From the NCBI GenBank assembly GCA_023653115.1, contig JAMNXO010000008.1, positions 1-64,000 on the forward strand: a DNA stretch of 64,000 nt. The letters are read 5' to 3'. Below are positions 26,813 through 35,724 of this stretch, one piece after another. Position 1 is the stretch's first letter. Each line of letters opens with the position of its first letter. Below the pieces are notes generated by a model that was not told the origin of the DNA, did no database searches, and worked only from the letters and a program-made list of their open reading frames with translations. This DNA comes from Erythrobacter sp. Lineage in GTDB: Bacteria; Pseudomonadota; Alphaproteobacteria; Sphingomonadales; Sphingomonadaceae. A program made the position numbers and the translations under genes.

Positions 26813-27367
26813 TTAACGCCGGGCGATGTGGTCGTCGGGATCGATCAGGTGGCCCCAGACATTGCCCGCCGGCCAGTAGCGGCACACCAGCACTTCATCG
26901 CTCGCGGTGCGGGCGACAGCGCAGCCGACCTCGCGGGTCTGCGGCCAGATAATCTGGGTGTAATGCGCCACATCGCTCCAGCGGCCGGTGCGCGAGACTT
27001 CGGGGAAATTGCCAGGGCGGAAGTGGCGCTTTTCCGCAACGAAAAAGCCGACTGTGTCCCATGCCGACCAATAGCCCTTGGGCCCGCGCCACAGGTTTTC
27101 GCCCTGCCCCTTGCGCTGCTGGGGCGAGGCGTGTTCGTAAAGATTGTTGCGGGCAAGGTGATGCGCCCATGCGTCGGCATCGCGGGCCAACTGGTCGCTC
27201 CACGCCAGCGGAGCAAGGCCGACGTCCTCACGCGCTAGATTATGCGCGTCGATCCAGTCGCGCTGATCGGAGCGAGACGCTTGCGGCTGGGCTGGCGTGG
27301 CTGCCATAAGCAGGGCAAGGCTGGCGAGCCGGGCAATTGTGGTAAGCACGAACAGGTTACTCCGCAT
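26813..27367 (-). CDS. Secreted CAP-domain (SCP/PR1) protein
   Basis: The 184-aa protein has an N-terminal signal peptide (MRSNLFVLTTIARLASLALLM, cut near AQPQA) and a CAP domain with the typical pattern: HNLAREDVGLAPLAWSDQLARDA, GENLWRG, VAHYTQIIWPQTREVGCAVA and a final CRYWPAGNVWG. The tetrad histidine and glutamate positions (HN, GEN, HYTQ) are present. CAP proteins are extracellular with diverse functions, including lipid binding; the role here is unknown. ATG 27367 is preferred over a TTG seven codons upstream. Convergent with rdgB and divergent from hemW. Confidence 0.85.
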   Translation of the reverse strand: MRSNLFVLTTIARLASLALLMAATPAQPQASRSDQRDWIDAHNLAREDVGLAPLAWSDQLARDADAWAHHLARNNLYEHASPQQRKGQGENLWRGPKGYWSAWDTVGFFVAEKRHFRPGNFPEVSRTGRWSDVAHYTQIIWPQTREVGCAVARTASDEVLVCRYWPAGNVWGHLIDPDDHIARR

Positions 27368-27415
27368 GAGATACGAACTATCCGGCAACGATTAAGCGAG
27401 GCTGAAAATTCCCCT

Positions 27416-28567
27416 GTGGCGCGTGCGCTTTATATTCATTGGCCCTTCTGCGCGAAGAAATGCCCCTATTGCGACTTCAACTCGCATGTCCGCGACAGCG
27501 TTGATGTCGCGGGCTGGCAAGCCGCGCTTACCGCTGACATGCGGGCCGAGGCGGAGGTTGCGGGCGGCGAGCCGCTGACCTCGATCTTCTTCGGCGGTGG
27601 CACACCCTCGCTGATGCCCCCTGCCCTGGTGGCGACATTGCTGGCCGAGGCAGAGCGCCTCTGGGGCTTTGATGCCGGGATCGAGATCACGCTCGAAGCC
27701 AATCCGTCCTCGGTTGAGGCCGCCAATTTTGCCGCGCTGGCGGCAGCGGGGATCAACCGCGTGTCGCTCGGCGTGCAGTCGCTGGATGATGCAGAGCTGC
27801 AATTTCTGGGCCGACTGCATGGGTCAAACGAGGCAATGACAGCGCTCGAAACCGCCCAAAGCCTGTTCAAACGCGTCACGTTCGACCTCATCTACGCCCT
27901 GCCCGGCCATACGCCCGAAATGTGGGCCGAACGGCTGGCCCGCGCGCTCGCGTTCGGCACCGGACACCTTTCGCTCTACCAGCTCACAATCGAGCCGGGG
28001 ACGCGGTTTGCCAGCGATGTGCGGCGCGGCCGGTTGGTGCCGCTGGGTGATGATGAAGCGGCCGAGCTGTTCGATATCACGCAGGAACTCACCGCTGCGG
28101 CGGGGCTGCCGGCTTACGAGACCAGCAACCATGCCCGGCCCGGCGAGGAAAGCCGCCACAACCTCGCCTATTGGCGCTATCAGGATTACGCGGGCATCGG
28201 CCCCGGCGCGCATGGACGGCGGGGCGGCGTGGCCACCGTGCGGCACAAGAAGCCCGAGAATTTCCTCACCGCCGTTACGCGGCAGGGGAACGGTATTGCG
28301 GAACAGCGTCTGCTCAACGTGTCGGAACAGGCTGCCGAAGCGCTGCTGATGGGGCTGCGGCTTGTCGAAGGGGTGGACCTGTCCGCCCTGTCCGCCCGAT
28401 TTGCCCTCCCCCGTAGCGGGTTGATCGAGGAAGCCGCCCTCACCCGTCTCGAAACATTGGGTCTGATGTGGCAAGCGGGCAGCCGCATCGGGGTCACCCC
28501 GCAAGGCCGCTCGCTGCTGGATGCCCTGCTTGCCGAAGTGGTGGCCGACACGCTGGTTGCGGCATGA
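27416..28567 (+). CDS. hemW: Radical SAM heme chaperone HemW
   Basis: HemW (formerly HemN-like) is a radical SAM protein that inserts heme into haem proteins. The 383-aa chain has the cluster motif CAKKCPYC directly after LYIHWPF, the GGGTPSLM motif, SLGVQSLDDAELQFLGR and a C-terminal HemN_C domain. The frame is open further upstream, but the GTG at 27416 places the family core a few residues in and gives the expected length. It overlaps xerC by the ATGA at 28564-28567, so both are coupled. The cysteine after the CxxxCxxC that marks true oxygen-independent coproporphyrinogen oxidases is absent (CDFNSH), which favours HemW. Confidence 0.9.
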   Translation: MARALYIHWPFCAKKCPYCDFNSHVRDSVDVAGWQAALTADMRAEAEVAGGEPLTSIFFGGGTPSLMPPALVATLLAEAERLWGFDAGIEITLEANPSSVEAANFAALAAAGINRVSLGVQSLDDAELQFLGRLHGSNEAMTALETAQSLFKRVTFDLIYALPGHTPEMWAERLARALAFGTGHLSLYQLTIEPGTRFASDVRRGRLVPLGDDEAAELFDITQELTAAAGLPAYETSNHARPGEESRHNLAYWRYQDYAGIGPGAHGRRGGVATVRHKKPENFLTAVTRQGNGIAEQRLLNVSEQAAEALLMGLRLVEGVDLSALSARFALPRSGLIEEAALTRLETLGLMWQAGSRIGVTPQGRSLLDALLAEVVADTLVAA

Positions 28568-29454
28568 GCGCAGGCGAGATCATCGCCGCCTGGCGCGCGC
28601 ACCTTGCCGATAACCGCCGCCGCTCGCCCCATACGGTGCGCGCCTATGTTGCCGCCGCCGAGCGGCTCTGCGCCGCCCATGGTTTGGAGGACTGGGACGC
28701 AGCCGCCCGCACCGAGGCGCACGCCTTGCGCAGCTTCCTCGCCGCACGCCGGGCAGAGGGCCTCGGCAATGCCAGCACCGCGCGCGAACTCTCGGCGCTC
28801 AAGGCCTTCATCGCCTTTGCCCGCGAGCAAAGCGGCGATCCCGATCCCGCCGCACCGCGGCTGCGTGGCCCGCGCCTCAAGAAGGGCCTGCCCCGCCCCG
28901 TCACCCCGGACGAAGCGGTCAATCTTGCCGACATGATCGACACCGCCGCCACCGCCGACTGGATCGGCGCGCGTGACCGGGCGGTGTTGCTGCTGCTTTA
29001 CGGATCAGGCCTGCGGATTGCCGAGGCGCTGGCGCTTTCGGGACGCGATGCGGCGCTGGGCGAGGTGCTGCAGGTGACCGGCAAGGGCGGCAAGCAGCGG
29101 ATCGTGCCGGTGCTGCCGATCACCCGCGCCGCGCTTGCCGAATATGTCCGTCTGTGCCCATGGCCGCTGCCAGCGGGCGAGCCCCTGTTTCGCGGAGCCA
29201 AGGGCGGGCCGCTCTCGCCGGGTATGGTGCAGCGTGCGATGGCGCAGGCCCGCCGCGCGCTTGGCCTGCCTGATACGGCGACGCCCCACGCGCTGCGCCA
29301 TTCCTTTGCCACCCATCTTTTGAGTGCAGGCGCCGATCTGCGCTCACTTCAGGAACTGCTCGGCCACGCCTCCTTGGGCTCGACCCAGATCTACACCCGT
29401 GTCGATGCCGCCAGTCTGCTGGAGAATTATCGCAAGGCGCACCCGCGCGGTTAG
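28564..29454 (+). CDS. xerC: Tyrosine recombinase XerC
   Basis: XerC with XerD resolves chromosome dimers at dif. The 296-aa chain has the N-terminal SAM-like core-binding domain (about 1-90, RRSPHTVRAYVAAAERL) and the catalytic domain with Arg in GSGLRIAEAL, Lys in GKGGKQR, HALRHSFATHLL, His in LLGHASLG and the nucleophile Tyr in TQIYTRVD. Full length and a core-gene setting (coupled to hemW) indicate a housekeeping recombinase, not a phage integrase. The ATG at 28564 overlaps the hemW stop; XerC versus XerD is judged from overall resemblance. Confidence 0.9.
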   Translation: MSAGEIIAAWRAHLADNRRRSPHTVRAYVAAAERLCAAHGLEDWDAAARTEAHALRSFLAARRAEGLGNASTARELSALKAFIAFAREQSGDPDPAAPRLRGPRLKKGLPRPVTPDEAVNLADMIDTAATADWIGARDRAVLLLLYGSGLRIAEALALSGRDAALGEVLQVTGKGGKQRIVPVLPITRAALAEYVRLCPWPLPAGEPLFRGAKGGPLSPGMVQRAMAQARRALGLPDTATPHALRHSFATHLLSAGADLRSLQELLGHASLGSTQIYTRVDAASLLENYRKAHPRG

Positions 29455-30074
29455 CTGTTGTCCTGCCCCTCGTGCGCCTTCACCGGCTTCCAGGTGACAA
29501 AGCGATAGACGTAGATCGCCACCCCGGCGAGCACTGCTGCGACAATGCCGTAACCCGCCAGCGTCTCGTAGCGGTCAATCAGGCCAGCCAGCGCCTGCCC
29601 GCCCAAAATCAGCAAGCCGTTCCAGATCAGCGAGCCAAGGAACGTGAACAGCGAAAAGCGCCACAGCTTCATGCCCGCCAAGCCCGCAGGCAGCGAGACG
29701 ATGGTGCGCAGCAGCGGCGAGAAGCGCAGCAGGAACACGATCCAGTCGCCATACTTGCGGAAGATATCGCGCGCCTTGGTGAACTCGTCCCATTCGAAGG
29801 TCAGGACGCGGCCCCAGCGGTCGATCACCCGTTTCAGCGTCTCCTCGCTCCAGCGCGAGCCGAGCCAATACCAGAACAGGTTGCCCACCAGCGTGCCGAC
29901 TGTGGCGATGATCCACAGCACGTAGCCGTTCATCTTGCCCTGCGCCACGAGCACGCCCGCTGCGCCGAGGATCACTTCCGACGGCACCGGCGGGAACACG
30001 TTTTCGAGGATCATCAGCACAAAAATGCCGAGATAGCCGCCCTTATCGAGCAGGCTGAGCAGGAGTTCGGTCAT
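29451..30074 (-). CDS. DedA family membrane protein
   Basis: The 207-aa inner-membrane protein has four to five membrane helices and the DedA (SNARE-associated/VTT) signature: ENVFPPVPSEVILGAAG, then GNLFWYWLGSRW and the FSPLLRTIVSLPAGLAGM region with its conserved arginine-proline pattern. DedA proteins are thought to flip phospholipids or undecaprenyl phosphate. ATG 30074 (MTELLLSLLDKGGYLGIF) is chosen over a longer open frame. Its stop overlaps that of xerC by 4 bases, and gshB lies 10 bases upstream on the same strand. Confidence 0.9.
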   Translation of the reverse strand: MTELLLSLLDKGGYLGIFVLMILENVFPPVPSEVILGAAGVLVAQGKMNGYVLWIIATVGTLVGNLFWYWLGSRWSEETLKRVIDRWGRVLTFEWDEFTKARDIFRKYGDWIVFLLRFSPLLRTIVSLPAGLAGMKLWRFSLFTFLGSLIWNGLLILGGQALAGLIDRYETLAGYGIVAAVLAGVAIYVYRFVTWKPVKAHEGQDNS

Positions 30075-30084
30075 TCTGTGTCTT

Positions 30085-31062
30085 TCAATCTTGTGATGCA
30101 GAGGCGCGGCGCTCGGCAATCCGCCGCTCGATCGCATCCCAGATCAGCCCGGGCGTGTCGGTGCCTTTGAACCGGTCGATCGCCACGATCCCGGTCGGCG
30201 AGGTGACGTTGATTTCGGTGAGCCATTGCCCGCCGATGACATCGATCCCCACGAAGGTCAGGCCAAGGCGTTTGAGATCCGGGCCGAGCGCGTCACAGAT
30301 TTCCTGTTCGCGCGGGGTCAACTGCGTTGGCTGCGCAGAACCGCCCATCGCAAGGTTCGATCGGAACTCGCCCTCGCCCGGAATGCGGTTGATCGCGCCG
30401 GCCACCTCGCCATCGATGAGCACGATGCGCTTGTCACCTTTGGCCACTTCGGGGAGGAAGGGCTGGACCATGTGCGGCTCGGGCCAGGTCTGGTTGAACA
30501 CCTCGAACAATGCGGTGAGGTTTTCGCCGTTCTCGCCGATGCGGAAGATCGCCTTGCCGCCATTGCCGTGGATCGGCTTCACAACGATGGCGCCGTGCTT
30601 GTCCATGAAGCGCCGCACTTCCTCCACCGACCGCGTCACCAGCGTCGGCGGCATGAAATGGCGATAGTTCAGCACCATCACCTTTTCCGGCGAATTGCGG
30701 ACATTGGCGGGGTCATTCACCACCAGCGTCTCGTGCCCGATCCGCTCGAGCATATGGGTGGCGGTGATATAGCCCATGTGGAACGGCGGATCCTGCCGCA
30801 TCAGCACCACATCTATATCCTTGCCGAGATCGAGCCGCACCTGCTCGCCGCGGGTGAAGTGATCACCATCGACCCGCTGCACCGTGACCGGAAAAGCATG
30901 GGCAAACAGGCGATCATCCTCGTCGAGCGTGAGGCTTTCGACGTGATATTCAAAGACCGTATAGCCGCGCGCCTGCGCGGCCAGCATCAGCGCGAAGGAG
31001 CTGTCGCCGGCGATGTTGATCCGGTCGATGGGGTCCATCTGGACGGCAATTCTGAGCGACAT
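30085..31062 (-). CDS. gshB: Glutathione synthetase
   Basis: GshB joins gamma-glutamylcysteine and glycine using ATP. The 325-aa chain has the N-terminal prokaryotic GSH-synthetase domain (IAVQMDPIDRINIAGDSSFALM, with DVVLMRQDPPFHMGYI) and an ATP-grasp domain with KPIHGNGGKAIFRI, HMVQPFLPEV, KRIVLIDGEVAGAINR and INVTSPTGIVAIDR. Length and motifs are typical. It lies between dedA and an inverted REP-like repeat that separates it from yraN. Confidence 0.97.
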   Translation of the reverse strand: MSLRIAVQMDPIDRINIAGDSSFALMLAAQARGYTVFEYHVESLTLDEDDRLFAHAFPVTVQRVDGDHFTRGEQVRLDLGKDIDVVLMRQDPPFHMGYITATHMLERIGHETLVVNDPANVRNSPEKVMVLNYRHFMPPTLVTRSVEEVRRFMDKHGAIVVKPIHGNGGKAIFRIGENGENLTALFEVFNQTWPEPHMVQPFLPEVAKGDKRIVLIDGEVAGAINRIPGEGEFRSNLAMGGSAQPTQLTPREQEICDALGPDLKRLGLTFVGIDVIGGQWLTEINVTSPTGIVAIDRFKGTDTPGLIWDAIERRIAERRASASQD

Positions 31063-31071
31063 TCTCTACTT

Positions 31072-31163
31072 CCGTTCATGCTGAGCTTGTCGAAGCACTG
31101 TCCTGCTTCATTCCCGAGGTCAAAGAAGAAAAGGCAATCCTTCGACAAGCTCAGGATGATCGG
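31072..31163. repeat. REP-like inverted repeat pair
   Basis: Left arm 31072-31100 contains ATGCTGAGCTTGTCGAAGCA and the right arm 31136-31163 contains its reverse complement TTCGACAAGCTCAGGAT. Together they form a long hairpin in the gap between yraN and gshB. It belongs to the same family as 7712-7802 and 25399-25430. Confidence 0.85.
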
Positions 31164-31175
31164 TGGTGTCCGATG

Positions 31176-31547
31176 TCAGGGCATCCACGCGTTTTCGATG
31201 TGGTGCGGCTTGTGGCCGGGTGCAAGCAGGATCACGTCGACGCGCACGTCTTCGCCCTGCGTGGCATAAAGATGCATCACCGATTCCGCCGCGGCGGCCA
31301 CCCGTGACAGGCGGCGTTCGTCGATCGCATCGGCCAGCGCAACGCTGCGGGCGCGCCATTTGACCTCGACAAAGGCGACAAGGCCGGGGCGCTGGGCGAT
31401 CAGATCGATCTCGCCCGCCTTGGTCTTGACCCGCTCGGCGACGATCCGCCAGCCTTGGCTGACCAGCCACATGGCTGCCTGCGCCTCGCCTTCGCGGCCG
31501 CGCTGGTCGGCTTCGCGCCGCTCGGGCGTGCTGCGTTCCCGCATCAT
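31176..31547 (-). CDS. YraN family protein (UPF0102), nuclease-like fold
   Basis: The 123-aa protein matches UPF0102/YraN: GREGEAQAAMWLVSQGWRIVAERVKT, the metal-binding-like GEIDLIAQRPGLVAFVEVKWR motif (Glu-Asp...Glu-x-Lys, as in restriction-endonuclease-like folds) and a C-terminal VRVDVILLAPG strand. Some homologues are proposed Holliday-junction-associated nucleases, but activity is not established. It overlaps the end of rsmI by 4 bases (ATGA), the standard rsmI-yraN pairing, and the LpoA-like gene is divergent beyond rsmI. Confidence 0.88.
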   Translation of the reverse strand: MMRERSTPERREADQRGREGEAQAAMWLVSQGWRIVAERVKTKAGEIDLIAQRPGLVAFVEVKWRARSVALADAIDERRLSRVAAAAESVMHLYATQGEDVRVDVILLAPGHKPHHIENAWMP

Positions 31548-32401
31548 TCGCCCTTGAGTTCGAGCGCGCGGGCATAAAGCGCGGCGCGGTCAATCCCGGT
31601 GGCCTTGGCGACAATCCCGGCGGCCTTGCCCGGCCCGGCGTCGACAAGCGCAGCGCGCAGCAGTGCGTCGGCATCAAGCGCCGGTGCCTCGGCTTCGGCA
31701 GGCGGGCCGATCAGCAGCACGATCTCACCCTTGGGCGGATGGGCGGCGTAATGATCGGCAAGGTCGGCCGCGCTCCCGCTGCGGCATTCCTCGTGCAGCT
31801 TGGTCAGCTCGCGCGCCACCGCCACTTCGCGGGCGGGCCACAGGGCCGCAATCGCGCGCAGCGACTTCTCGAGCCGCGGGGCGGTTTCGTAGAACACAAG
31901 GGTCGCCGTGATACCGGCGAGGCCCGCCAGCGCCTCCTCGCGCGCCTTGTCCTTGGGCGACAGAAAACCTGCAAACAGAAAGCGGTCGCTCGGCAATCCG
32001 GCAATCGCAAGGCCCGCAATTGCTGCGCAGGCGCCCGGCACGGCGACAACATTCACCCCCGCCGCGCGCGCCTCGCGCACCAAGCGATAGCCCGGGTCGG
32101 AAATCAGCGGCGTGCCGGCATCGCTCACCAGCGCAACCGGCGAAACCCTCGCCTCGTCGATGATCCGCGCACGCACTTGCGGCGGGGCGTGATCGTCGAG
32201 CCGCTGGAGTTTGGCCTTGATCCCGAGATGTTTCAGCAACTTGCCCGTAACCCGCGTATCCTCGCAGGCGATCACCGCTGCCGCGCCCAGCACCGCAATG
32301 GCGCGCAGCGTAATATCGGCAAGATTGCCAATCGGGGTCGCCACAATGTAGAGACCCGGCTCGGGCGTCCCGGAGGGGATGGATGGAAGCTCGCTCGTCA
32401 T
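31544..32401 (-). CDS. rsmI: 16S rRNA 2'-O-ribose C1402 methyltransferase RsmI
   Basis: RsmI methylates the ribose of C1402 in the ribosomal P site. The 285-aa chain has the tetrapyrrole-methylase-like fold: LYIVATPIGNLADITLRAIAVL, CEDTRVTGKLLKHLGI, VALVSDAGTPLISDPGYRLV, VPGACAAIAGLAIAGLPSDRFLFAGFL and VFYETAPRLEKSLRAI. The start at 32401 gives the usual short N-terminus. It overlaps yraN by 4 bases and is divergent from the LpoA-like gene by 41 bases. Confidence 0.96.
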   Translation of the reverse strand: MTSELPSIPSGTPEPGLYIVATPIGNLADITLRAIAVLGAAAVIACEDTRVTGKLLKHLGIKAKLQRLDDHAPPQVRARIIDEARVSPVALVSDAGTPLISDPGYRLVREARAAGVNVVAVPGACAAIAGLAIAGLPSDRFLFAGFLSPKDKAREEALAGLAGITATLVFYETAPRLEKSLRAIAALWPAREVAVARELTKLHEECRSGSAADLADHYAAHPPKGEIVLLIGPPAEAEAPALDADALLRAALVDAGPGKAAGIVAKATGIDRAALYARALELKGE

Positions 32402-32442
32402 GGCGGGCCGAGCATTGAAGCACCAGCGAGGGGTCGGCAAGG

Positions 32443-33651
32443 ATGAACCACAGCAAAGCGCCGAAATGGGCAGCATGGCTGGCGAGCGCCGCCGGTCTGT
32501 TCTCGCGCCGCCATCTTGCGATTGCGGGGGCCGCGCTGCTGGCAGCGGGCTGCAACGTGATCCCCAAGGGCGATGTGGAAACCGCTCCGCCGCCGCCCGC
32601 CCCTGCGCCCGAGCCTTCGGCGACCGCGCTGCCGACCGATTCCGGCCGCCACCGCATCGCGCTGCTGGTGCCGATGAGCGGCGATGCTGCCGCGGTTGGC
32701 CAAGCCATCGCCAATGCCACCACCATGGCGCTGCTCGATACCAATGCCGATAACCTGCGCATTACCACTTACGACACCTCGACCGGCATTGCCGGCGCGG
32801 CCAATCAGGCGATTGCCGACGGGAACAAGCTGATCCTCGGCCCGCTGCTGGCTGATGCCGTGCCTGCGGTGCAATCGGCAGCGCGTGCTGCCGGGGTGCC
32901 GGTGATCACTTTCGCCAACGACACCAGCGTCGCGAGCGCCGACGTGTTCGTGATGGGCCACAATCCCGAGCAATCGATCCGCCGCTCTGTCCAGTTCGCC
33001 CGCACCCGCGGAGCAAGCCGCTTTGCCGCGCTCCTGCCCGAGGGTGATTACGGCCTGCGCTCGGGATCGGCGCTGGACAAGGCGCTCAAGGAATTCGGCG
33101 GCACGCTGGTGCGGCGCGAGGGCTACGCGCGCGGTAACACCTCGATTGTCAGCGCGGCTGCGCGGCTGCGTGCGGCAGGCGGCTATGACACGGTGGTGAT
33201 CGCTGACAGTCCGCGTCTGGGGATCGAGGCGGCGGACGAATTGCAGCGCGGCGTCAATCCGCGCACCCGCCTGATCGGAACCGAATTGTGGAGCGGCGAG
33301 ACTGTGATCGCCCGCGCCGCCTCGATGGAAGGCGCATTGTTCGCCGCCGTATCCGACACCCGCTACAAGCGCTTTGCCGAAAGCTATGAAACCCGGTTCG
33401 GCACCAAGCCCTACCGTATCGCCACGCTCGGCTATGATGCGGTGCTCCTGACGCTCAGGGTCGCGCGCGAATGGCGGGTGGGCAACCCCTTCCCCAAGGG
33501 CGAACTGTATGATCGCGGCGGGTTCCTCGGGGTGGACGGTCCGTTCCGTTTCAGCCGCAGCGGGATTGCCGAGCGCGCGCTTGAAGTGCGCGAAGTGCGC
33601 GGCGGCGAGGTGGTGCCGGTCGATCCGGCGCCCACCGGCTTCGGCGGCTGA
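32443..33651 (+). CDS. Penicillin-binding protein activator (LpoA/YraM-like) lipoprotein
   Basis: The 402-aa protein has a long N-terminal region ending in lipobox LLAAGC (Cys37), a Pro/Ala-rich spacer (50-62) and a type 1 periplasmic-binding fold (about 68-395) starting RHRIALLVPMSGDAAAVGQA. This is the architecture of alphaproteobacterial LpoA-like proteins, thought to stimulate class A penicillin-binding proteins from the outer membrane. The divergent rsmI-yraN-gshB genes form its usual neighbourhood. An amino-acid-binding ABC lipoprotein is the alternative, but no transporter genes are near. Confidence 0.85.
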   Translation: MNHSKAPKWAAWLASAAGLFSRRHLAIAGAALLAAGCNVIPKGDVETAPPPPAPAPEPSATALPTDSGRHRIALLVPMSGDAAAVGQAIANATTMALLDTNADNLRITTYDTSTGIAGAANQAIADGNKLILGPLLADAVPAVQSAARAAGVPVITFANDTSVASADVFVMGHNPEQSIRRSVQFARTRGASRFAALLPEGDYGLRSGSALDKALKEFGGTLVRREGYARGNTSIVSAAARLRAAGGYDTVVIADSPRLGIEAADELQRGVNPRTRLIGTELWSGETVIARAASMEGALFAAVSDTRYKRFAESYETRFGTKPYRIATLGYDAVLLTLRVAREWRVGNPFPKGELYDRGGFLGVDGPFRFSRSGIAERALEVREVRGGEVVPVDPAPTGFGG

Positions 33652-33708
33652 GCAAAACCGGCGCAGGGCGCTTGTTAGCGCATGGCACGCGGGCCTATAC
33701 CCCGCCCC

Positions 33709-35724
33709 ATGTCCGATAGCGCCCCTGATGATCTGTTCGCCAACACCCCCACCTCCAGCGGCGATTACAACGCCTCGGCGATCGAGGTGCTCGAAGGGCT
33801 GGAGCCCGTGCGCCGCCGTCCGGGGATGTATATCGGCGGCACCGATGACCGCGCGCTTCACCACCTCGCAGCCGAAGTGCTCGACAATGCGATGGACGAA
33901 GCGGTTGCCGGCCATGCCACGCGGATCGAGATGCGCCTCGAGGAAGGCGAGCCCGGCACCGCTGGCCGCCTGATCATCGCCGATAACGGGCGCGGCATTC
34001 CGGTTGATGAACACCCCAAGTTCCCGGGCAAATCGACGCTCGAGGTAATCCTTTCCACGCTCCATTCGGGCGGCAAGTTTTCGGGCAAGGCCTATGCCAC
34101 CAGCGGCGGCTTGCATGGCGTCGGCGTGAGCGTGGTGAACGCCCTGTCCTCGCACACCCGTGTCGAAGTGGCGCGCGACAAGCAGCTTTACGCGCAGGAA
34201 TTCTCACGCGGGATTACCCAAGGCGGCCTCCAGAGCCTTGGCGCAGCGCCCAACCGGCGCGGCACGACCGTGGCCTTCACCCCCGATCCCGAGATCTTTG
34301 GCGATCGCAAGTTCACCCCCAAGCGCCTGTTCAAGCTCGCCCGCTCCAAGGCCTATCTGTTCGCAGGCGTCGAGATCCGCTGGAAATGTGCCGCCGCGCT
34401 GGTCAGCGATGATGTCCCGGCCGAGGCGACCTTCAAGTTCCCCGGCGGCCTTGCCGATCACTTGGCCGAACAGATCGGCACGCGCGAATGCGTCACCGCC
34501 CAGCCCTTTGCCGGAAGCCAGGATTTTCCGCTGGTGGACGGCATCGGACAAGGCCGCGTGGAATGGGCGATCGCCTGGCCGCTTTATGCCGACAGCGTGT
34601 TCAGCTGGTATTGTAACACCGTGCCTACGCCGGATGGCGGCACCCACGAACAGGGCCTGCGCATGGCGCTTACCCGCGGGCTGCGCGCGTTCGGCGAGCT
34701 GGTCGGCGCGAAGAAGGCCAAGGACATTACCGCCGACGACGTGATGACCGGCGCCGAGGTGATGCTCAGCGTCTTCATCCGCGATCCGCAGTTCCAGTCG
34801 CAGACCAAGGATCGTCTGACCTCGCCCGAGGCCGCAAGGTTGGTAGAGAACGCGGTGCGCGATCACTTCGACCACTTCCTCACCGACAATATGGAGCGCG
34901 GCAAGGCGCTGCTCGGCGAGGTGATGGAGCGCATGGACGAGCGCCTCAAGCGCAAGCAGGAGCGCGAGATCAAGCGCAAGAGCGCGACCAATGCCAAGAA
35001 GCTGCGCCTGCCCGGCAAGCTCACCGATTGTTCGGGCGAAGGCGGACGAGAGACAGAACTGTTCATCGTCGAGGGCGACAGCGCGGGCGGCAGCGCCAAG
35101 CAGGCGCGTGATCGCAAAAGCCAAGCGATCCTGCCGATCCGCGGCAAGATCCTCAACGTCGCATCCGCCACCAACGACAAGATCCGCGCCAACAGCGAAA
35201 TCGCCGATCTGTCGCTGGCGCTGGGCTGCGGCACCCGCAAGGACTGCGATGCCGATCAGCTGCGTTACGACCGCATCATCATCATGACCGACGCCGATGT
35301 TGACGGCGCGCATATCGCAACGCTGCTGATGACCTTCTTCTTCCAGGAAATGCCCGACATCGTGAAGAAGGGCCACCTTTTCCTGGCCCAGCCCCCGCTA
35401 TACCGGCTGACCGCTGGCAAGGAGAGCCGCTACGCCCGCGACGACGCGCACCGCGCCGAGCTGGAAGCGACCGTGTTCAAGGGCAAGAAGGTCGAAGTCA
35501 GCCGCTTCAAGGGCCTGGGCGAAATGAACCCGCAGCAATTGCGCGAAACCACCATGGCGCCCGAAACGCGCGGGCTGATCCGCATCACCTTGCCGCAAGA
35601 ATTTGAAGACCGTGCAGGCGTGGCGCGGCTGGTCGACGAATTGATGGGCCGCAACCCCGAACACCGCTTCAACTTCATCCAGAACCGCGCGGGCGAAGTG
35701 GATCGCGATCTGATCGATGCGTAA
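33709..35724 (+). CDS. parE: DNA topoisomerase IV subunit B
   Basis: ParE is the ATPase/Toprim subunit that, with ParC, decatenates replicated chromosomes. The 671-aa chain shows the GHKL ATPase motifs EVLDNAMDEAVAG, DNGRGIPVDEHPK and TSGGLHGVGVSVVNALS, and the Toprim motifs ELFIVEGDSAGGSAKQARDR and MTDADVDGAHI. ATG 33709 (MSDSAPDD) is the likely start, though ATG 33682 adds nine residues. The stop overlaps the start of the beta-lactamase-like gene by 8 bases. ParC is not in the window. Confidence 0.95.
   Translation: MSDSAPDDLFANTPTSSGDYNASAIEVLEGLEPVRRRPGMYIGGTDDRALHHLAAEVLDNAMDEAVAGHATRIEMRLEEGEPGTAGRLIIADNGRGIPVDEHPKFPGKSTLEVILSTLHSGGKFSGKAYATSGGLHGVGVSVVNALSSHTRVEVARDKQLYAQEFSRGITQGGLQSLGAAPNRRGTTVAFTPDPEIFGDRKFTPKRLFKLARSKAYLFAGVEIRWKCAAALVSDDVPAEATFKFPGGLADHLAEQIGTRECVTAQPFAGSQDFPLVDGIGQGRVEWAIAWPLYADSVFSWYCNTVPTPDGGTHEQGLRMALTRGLRAFGELVGAKKAKDITADDVMTGAEVMLSVFIRDPQFQSQTKDRLTSPEAARLVENAVRDHFDHFLTDNMERGKALLGEVMERMDERLKRKQEREIKRKSATNAKKLRLPGKLTDCSGEGGRETELFIVEGDSAGGSAKQARDRKSQAILPIRGKILNVASATNDKIRANSEIADLSLALGCGTRKDCDADQLRYDRIIIMTDADVDGAHIATLLMTFFFQEMPDIVKKGHLFLAQPPLYRLTAGKESRYARDDAHRAELEATVFKGKKVEVSRFKGLGEMNPQQLRETTMAPETRGLIRITLPQEFEDRAGVARLVDELMGRNPEHRFNFIQNRAGEVDRDLIDA

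Noticed and set aside
28564..29454. Tyrosine recombinase as a sign of a mobile element
   Set aside because: Full-length XerC in a core-gene context, with no attachment repeats or phage genes around it.
32398..34155. 585-codon minus-strand frame opposite the LpoA-like and parE genes
   Set aside because: Covers two clear plus-strand genes and crosses their gap; composition is typical for shadows.
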